Of a stretch of DNA of 64,000 nucleotides, positions 60,503 to 64,000 are shown in pieces. Origin of the DNA: Adiantum capillus-veneris. Taxonomy: Eukaryota; Streptophyta; Polypodiopsida; Polypodiales; Pteridaceae. Under the pieces are notes generated by a model that was not told the origin of the DNA, made no database searches, and was given only the letters and a program-made list of their open reading frames with translations. Every line of letters begins with the position of its first letter. Position 1 is the stretch's first letter. Position numbers and translations under genes: made by a program. The DNA lies in assembly GCA_014529385.2 (NCBI GenBank), contig CM043958.1, positions 127,747,317 through 127,811,316 on the forward strand, read 5' to 3'.

Positions 60503-61549
60503 TGGTTCAATCAAATCACAATTGATGCGGAAAAAAAGTTTCACAATTGATTGAACCAATTGAACCACAAGACAAATGACTAAAGATAATTTATCCAATT
60601 GAACACAAGACAATTGATCAAATTGAGCTACAAGATAATTGACTAGAGACATATAGATTCAAACATACTTCAAATGACCCAGACAAAAAGACAAATGTGG
60701 GGTACAAAAATGTTCAGGCCGAGTAAAAAGACGGCGCAAGTTCAACAAGTGGTTGCTGGACAGGATTAGGGTCTGTCTTTAAATGCTCTTTGAAAAAGAT
60801 TAAAACATCTGATTTTTGACATGGCTATTAAAACCAACAATACTATATTAACCACAAGAGAATAATTCAAACATGGTGAAATATGAAAATGTTTAATATA
60901 AATGTTCAATATTTAGACAGATTTAAAGTGAAAGATTTGTCTCAACAAATGAAATATATACAGTTTTTAAAGATTATGATTTTTGAATAAGATTTTATCT
61001 TCAATAATTGAATAAATGTACAATCAATTTAATTGTAATGCAATGGAAGATAAAATTTTAGAAAACAGATCACTAAAGTTACCGTTATAAAAAAGTAGTC
61101 CAATTGTGTGAGTTAAAAACTCTAACACAAGTGAGACACTACTAAACACAGTGTACTAGAAGTTTACATCACACAAAAGTAGTTATAATAAGAAAAGTGT
61201 ACATTACGCACTAATAGCCCAACTGTGTGAGGTAATAACTCTAACATAAGAGTGGTCACTATTATTTAATTGATTGAAAGATTAAATAATCACTCTGGTC
61301 ACCGCTAAAGTGTGAGAAAATCTCTAATACAACACAACAATCAAACCATTAATCATCACATCTAGAAAAAAGCTACTTATCATAGTTACAAAGAACACGT
61401 CGAGAGTATATCTTTACTCACCTATTGCAAGTAGTAGACATTGACGAAAATAGAAGAAAAGATTCCACTTAGCACTCACTATCTGGTACTATTGCTTAGG
61501 TGAACTGAATACATAAAACAAAACGATAAACAATAGTGCCAAAAAAATC
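60503..61549. other. AT-rich region, no gene
   Basis: Stops in all frames. One weak direct repeat, about 120 bases apart (near 61092 and 61212), shares '(G/A)TGTGTGAG(T/G)TAA(A/T)AACTCTAACA'. Homopurine-rich runs are common. Nothing else was seen. Confidence 0.5.
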
Positions 61550-62878
61550 ACTACCAGAAAAAACTCGTACGAACTTGTCAAGGATTATTTAGAAATACCT
61601 ATTCATTGCTAAAAACCCAGTACAAACTTGTCAAGGATTATTAAGAAATACCTATTCATTGCTAAAAACCTAGTAGTCCAATCACCAAAGCACAACACTG
61701 CTACAAAGCACTAGAGAACTGCTAGAAACCTGACAAGAAAATCTAGAAACCTCTCAAGAACTGCTAATAACTTTCCAATCAATGCTAGAAAACAAGAATC
61801 TACAGCTACAAACCTCCCAAGCATTGTTGATAACCATTCAATTTCTACTTGAAACCACCTAGTCAAAGGTGGAAACCATATGTCACATTGCTGGAAACCA
61901 CCTTGTCATAGAACTCCTAATTATCTACTCACTGCAACAAGCCACATAGTTGCAACTAGAAACCTATCAACAAGCAGTACAAACCTCCCAATAACTACTA
62001 AAACCACCTATTTAGTGCTAGAAACCAAAAACAAATCAAGCACTACTACCAAAAAACACTTCTACAAACATGTCAAGGGTTAGTAAGAAACCCCTACTTA
62101 GTGCTAGAAACCCAGTAGTCCAATTATCACCAAAGCACAATAGTTCTACAAAGCACTAGAGAGATGCCAGAAACCTGACAAGAAAAGCTAGAAACCTCTC
62201 CAGAACTACTAATAACCTTCCAAGCAATTCTAGAAAACAAGAATCTATCGCTAGAAACCTCCCAAGAACTATTGATAACCATTTAATTGATACTTGAATC
62301 CACCTAGTCAAAGCTAGAAACCATATGTCAATTTTCTAGAAACTACCTTGTCATAGAACTACCAATCATCTACTCAGTGAAACAAACCACATAGTCGCAA
62401 CTAGAAACCTATCAACAAGCAGTACAAACCTCCCAATAATTACTAGAAAGAACCTACTTAGTGCTAGAAACCGGAAACAAATCAAGCACACCAGAAAACA
62501 CTCGTACAAACCTATCGAGGATTACTAAGAAACACCTACTCATTGCTAGAAACCCAATAGTCCAATCACCAAAGCACAACAGTACTACAAAGCACTAGAG
62601 AAGTGCTAGAAACCTGACAAAAAAAACTTAGAAACCTCTCAAGAATTGCTAATACCCTTCCAAGAAATTCTAGAAAACAAGAATCTACCACTAGAAACCT
62701 CCCAAGCACTATTGATAGCCATTTAATTGCTATTGAAACCACCTAGTCAAAGCGAAAAACCATATTTCACATTGCTAGAAACCACCTTATCATAGAACTA
62801 CCAATCATCTACTTAGTGTAACAAACCACATAGTCGTAGCTAGAACCCTATCAACAGTAGTACAAACCTCCCAATAAC
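61550..62878. repeat. ~450-bp satellite, about three units
   Basis: Unit landmarks recur in the same order: 'AGTCCAATCACCAAAGCACAA', 'TACAAAGCACTAGAGA', 'GCTAGAAACCTGACAAGAAAA', 'CCACCTAGTCAAAG', 'CCACATAGT(C/T)GCAACTAGAA' and 'TACAAACCTCCCAATAA'. Units start at about 61550, 62040 and 62487. The first is longer because a ~62-bp piece containing 'AAACTTGTCAAGGATTATT' is doubled. Inside each unit the 9-mer CTAGAAACC occurs many times, so the satellite itself grew from a shorter motif. It ends at the copia LTR at 62879. Confidence 0.92.
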
Positions 62879-63073
62879 TATTGGGGTAAAGCCCCATGTG
62901 GCCGTTTAGTAGGCTAGGTGCCCGCCCACTATACTTATTCATTATGTACATAATAGAATAAGGGGGCTCACATGTTGAGAGTGAGTTTTAGCCCCTGCAA
63001 ACACAAGTTCTCCTCCTCTCCTCTCTTCTCCATTGATGCACACACTCACACATGCTCTCGTTCGCGCACTTCA
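62879..63073 (+). mobile_element. 5' LTR of a short-LTR copia element (195 bp)
   Basis: Starts TATTGGGGTAAAGCCC (TG decayed to TA), contains 'GTGCCCGCCCACT' as in the other family members, and ends CGCACTTCA. AACTGGTATCAAAGCTC follows at once, a close match to the initiator-tRNA(Met) primer site. Length and internal order match the 192-bp LTR of the element at 36551-42063, with much lower identity. Confidence 0.85.
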
Positions 63074-64000
63074 ACTGGTATCAAAGCTCAGGGATTGGGA
63101 GCACCATTGGAGCTCAGCGGGGAAGCAGACAGAGAAGCAGCAAACGCTGCAGCACGTTTTTGCAGATTTGTTTTGGCCTACCAAAACGTTTTCATTCAAA
63201 CCGACTCTAGTCGTACGTGACCGGTTTTTCGTCCTCTTCAATTTTGCAGAAGAAAGTTTTCTCAAAATCTCCACCAATTTTGAGATACGTCACTCAGACT
63301 GCCTACACGTCTAGGGTACACAGGTACAAATTTTTATAGATCTGTTTTGACATGTAAAAACAACACATTTCAGGTCCATTCCCACTCTATCCAACCGTTT
63401 TTGCGTGGTCTACAACTTTGTAGAAGGAAGTTTTTGCAAATTCTGAGCAGTTTGGAAGATATGGGCTGACAAGCTGCAGGATATTCGAAAATTTGAAGAT
63501 TATGTATGCATATTGTGGTGATTTTCTACATTCCGAGAGCTCTGATTGAGCTTTATCATTCTCTTGTTTTGTGCATTGATGTTTTGCTCTTAGTGAAGAG
63601 AGTGTGGGTTGATATTTTCAACACATTTATGCGCACACATTGAGAACAGTTCGTGGATATATGCATTCTTGTGAACTCTGAGGTTCGAGAGTGGCTTCAT
63701 CACAGGTTATGTGCGATTGAGCAGATTTCGGAAAGTGTTGTGCATAGATTTGCAAAGAGTTTTGCAAGCATTTTTGGCATGATTGTGAGCTAAATTTTCA
63801 GCTCATTTGGATGCTCTTTGATACACATTTGATACATGCTTGATGCTCGTTTATATTTCCATGTGGATGCACATGATGTGCGCTTTTCGGCGGATGGTAT
63901 TCTTCGCCTTGCAATGGCATATGTGAGCTGGTTTTTAGCTATTTTGAGCATCAATTTGTGTCACATTTTGGTTGGTTTGCATCCAAGTTTATGCTAGTAT
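63074..64000 (+). mobile_element. primer site and leader of the copia element, cut by the window end
   Basis: After the primer site comes a long leader without a gag start in the window. It holds a diverged tandem pair of about 174 bp (from about 63165 and 63339) sharing 'GAT(T/C)TGTTTTG', 'CCG(G)TTTTT(C/G)CGT' and 'AGAAGGAAGTTTT'-type text. Frames of 67-93 codons here look non-coding. Gag would be expected further downstream, since the relative at 36551-42063 has a 1.1-kb leader. Confidence 0.7.

Overview
This is nuclear DNA of a land plant, dense in repeats. The evidence is a complete-looking pollen Ole e 1-type (POE) gene, plant Ty1/copia and Ty3/gypsy elements with initiator-tRNA(Met)-like primer sites, hAT transposase remnants, LINE fragments, a mini-Helitron and many (GA)n/(CT)n tracts. 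The sequence does not let me name the lineage. Only one ordinary host gene is convincingly present, the two-exon POE gene at 49014-50306. Almost everything else is transposon, transposon debris or simple/tandem repeat.

Layout. 1-3900: AT-rich DNA with two LTR-like promoter fragments and a small hairpin. 3905-7079: minus-strand copia remnant (gag, long leader with a 234-bp tandem duplication, 209-bp LTR). 7080-8010: LINE fragments. 8423-8640: 55-bp minisatellite. 9674-18576: a bounded LTR retrotransposon (LTRs 934/945 bp, 5-bp target duplication CAGCC) with a palindrome-studded ~285-bp tandem repeat in its leader, a degenerate gag/protease region, no visible reverse transcriptase, and a captured piece of a host DEAD-box RNA helicase next to the polypurine tract. 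18600-19360: trinucleotide-based minisatellite. 19620-22262: LINE pieces. 23600-25658: copia and possible CACTA debris.

26039-46549 is a three-level nest. An outer LTR pair (26039-26552 / 46062-46549) encloses a tandem Ty3/gypsy chromovirus array with the arrangement LTR-internal-LTR-internal-LTR (26568-45737, middle LTR shared). A young copia element (36551-42063, two 192-bp LTRs differing at 2 positions, target duplication GTGAG) is inserted in the second internal region. The undisturbed gypsy copy preserves the matching empty site.

46550-50520 holds the POE gene and its upstream DNA, which includes a 195-bp Helitron, a duplicated segment carrying the same Helitron end, and an expanded (GA)n. 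51194-53697: a degenerate plus-strand relative of the gypsy array. 54195-59068: two broken hAT transposases on opposite strands, followed by a RING-like gene fragment. 60141-62878: AT-rich DNA with a 181-bp duplication and a ~450-bp satellite. 62879-64000: the 5' LTR and leader of another short-LTR copia element that runs off the window.

The most notable items are the LTR element carrying a helicase fragment and a palindromic leader satellite, the tandem gypsy array whose two copies share the same stop codons, the 99%-identical-LTR copia with a broken polyprotein, and the unusually Asp-rich POE gene.
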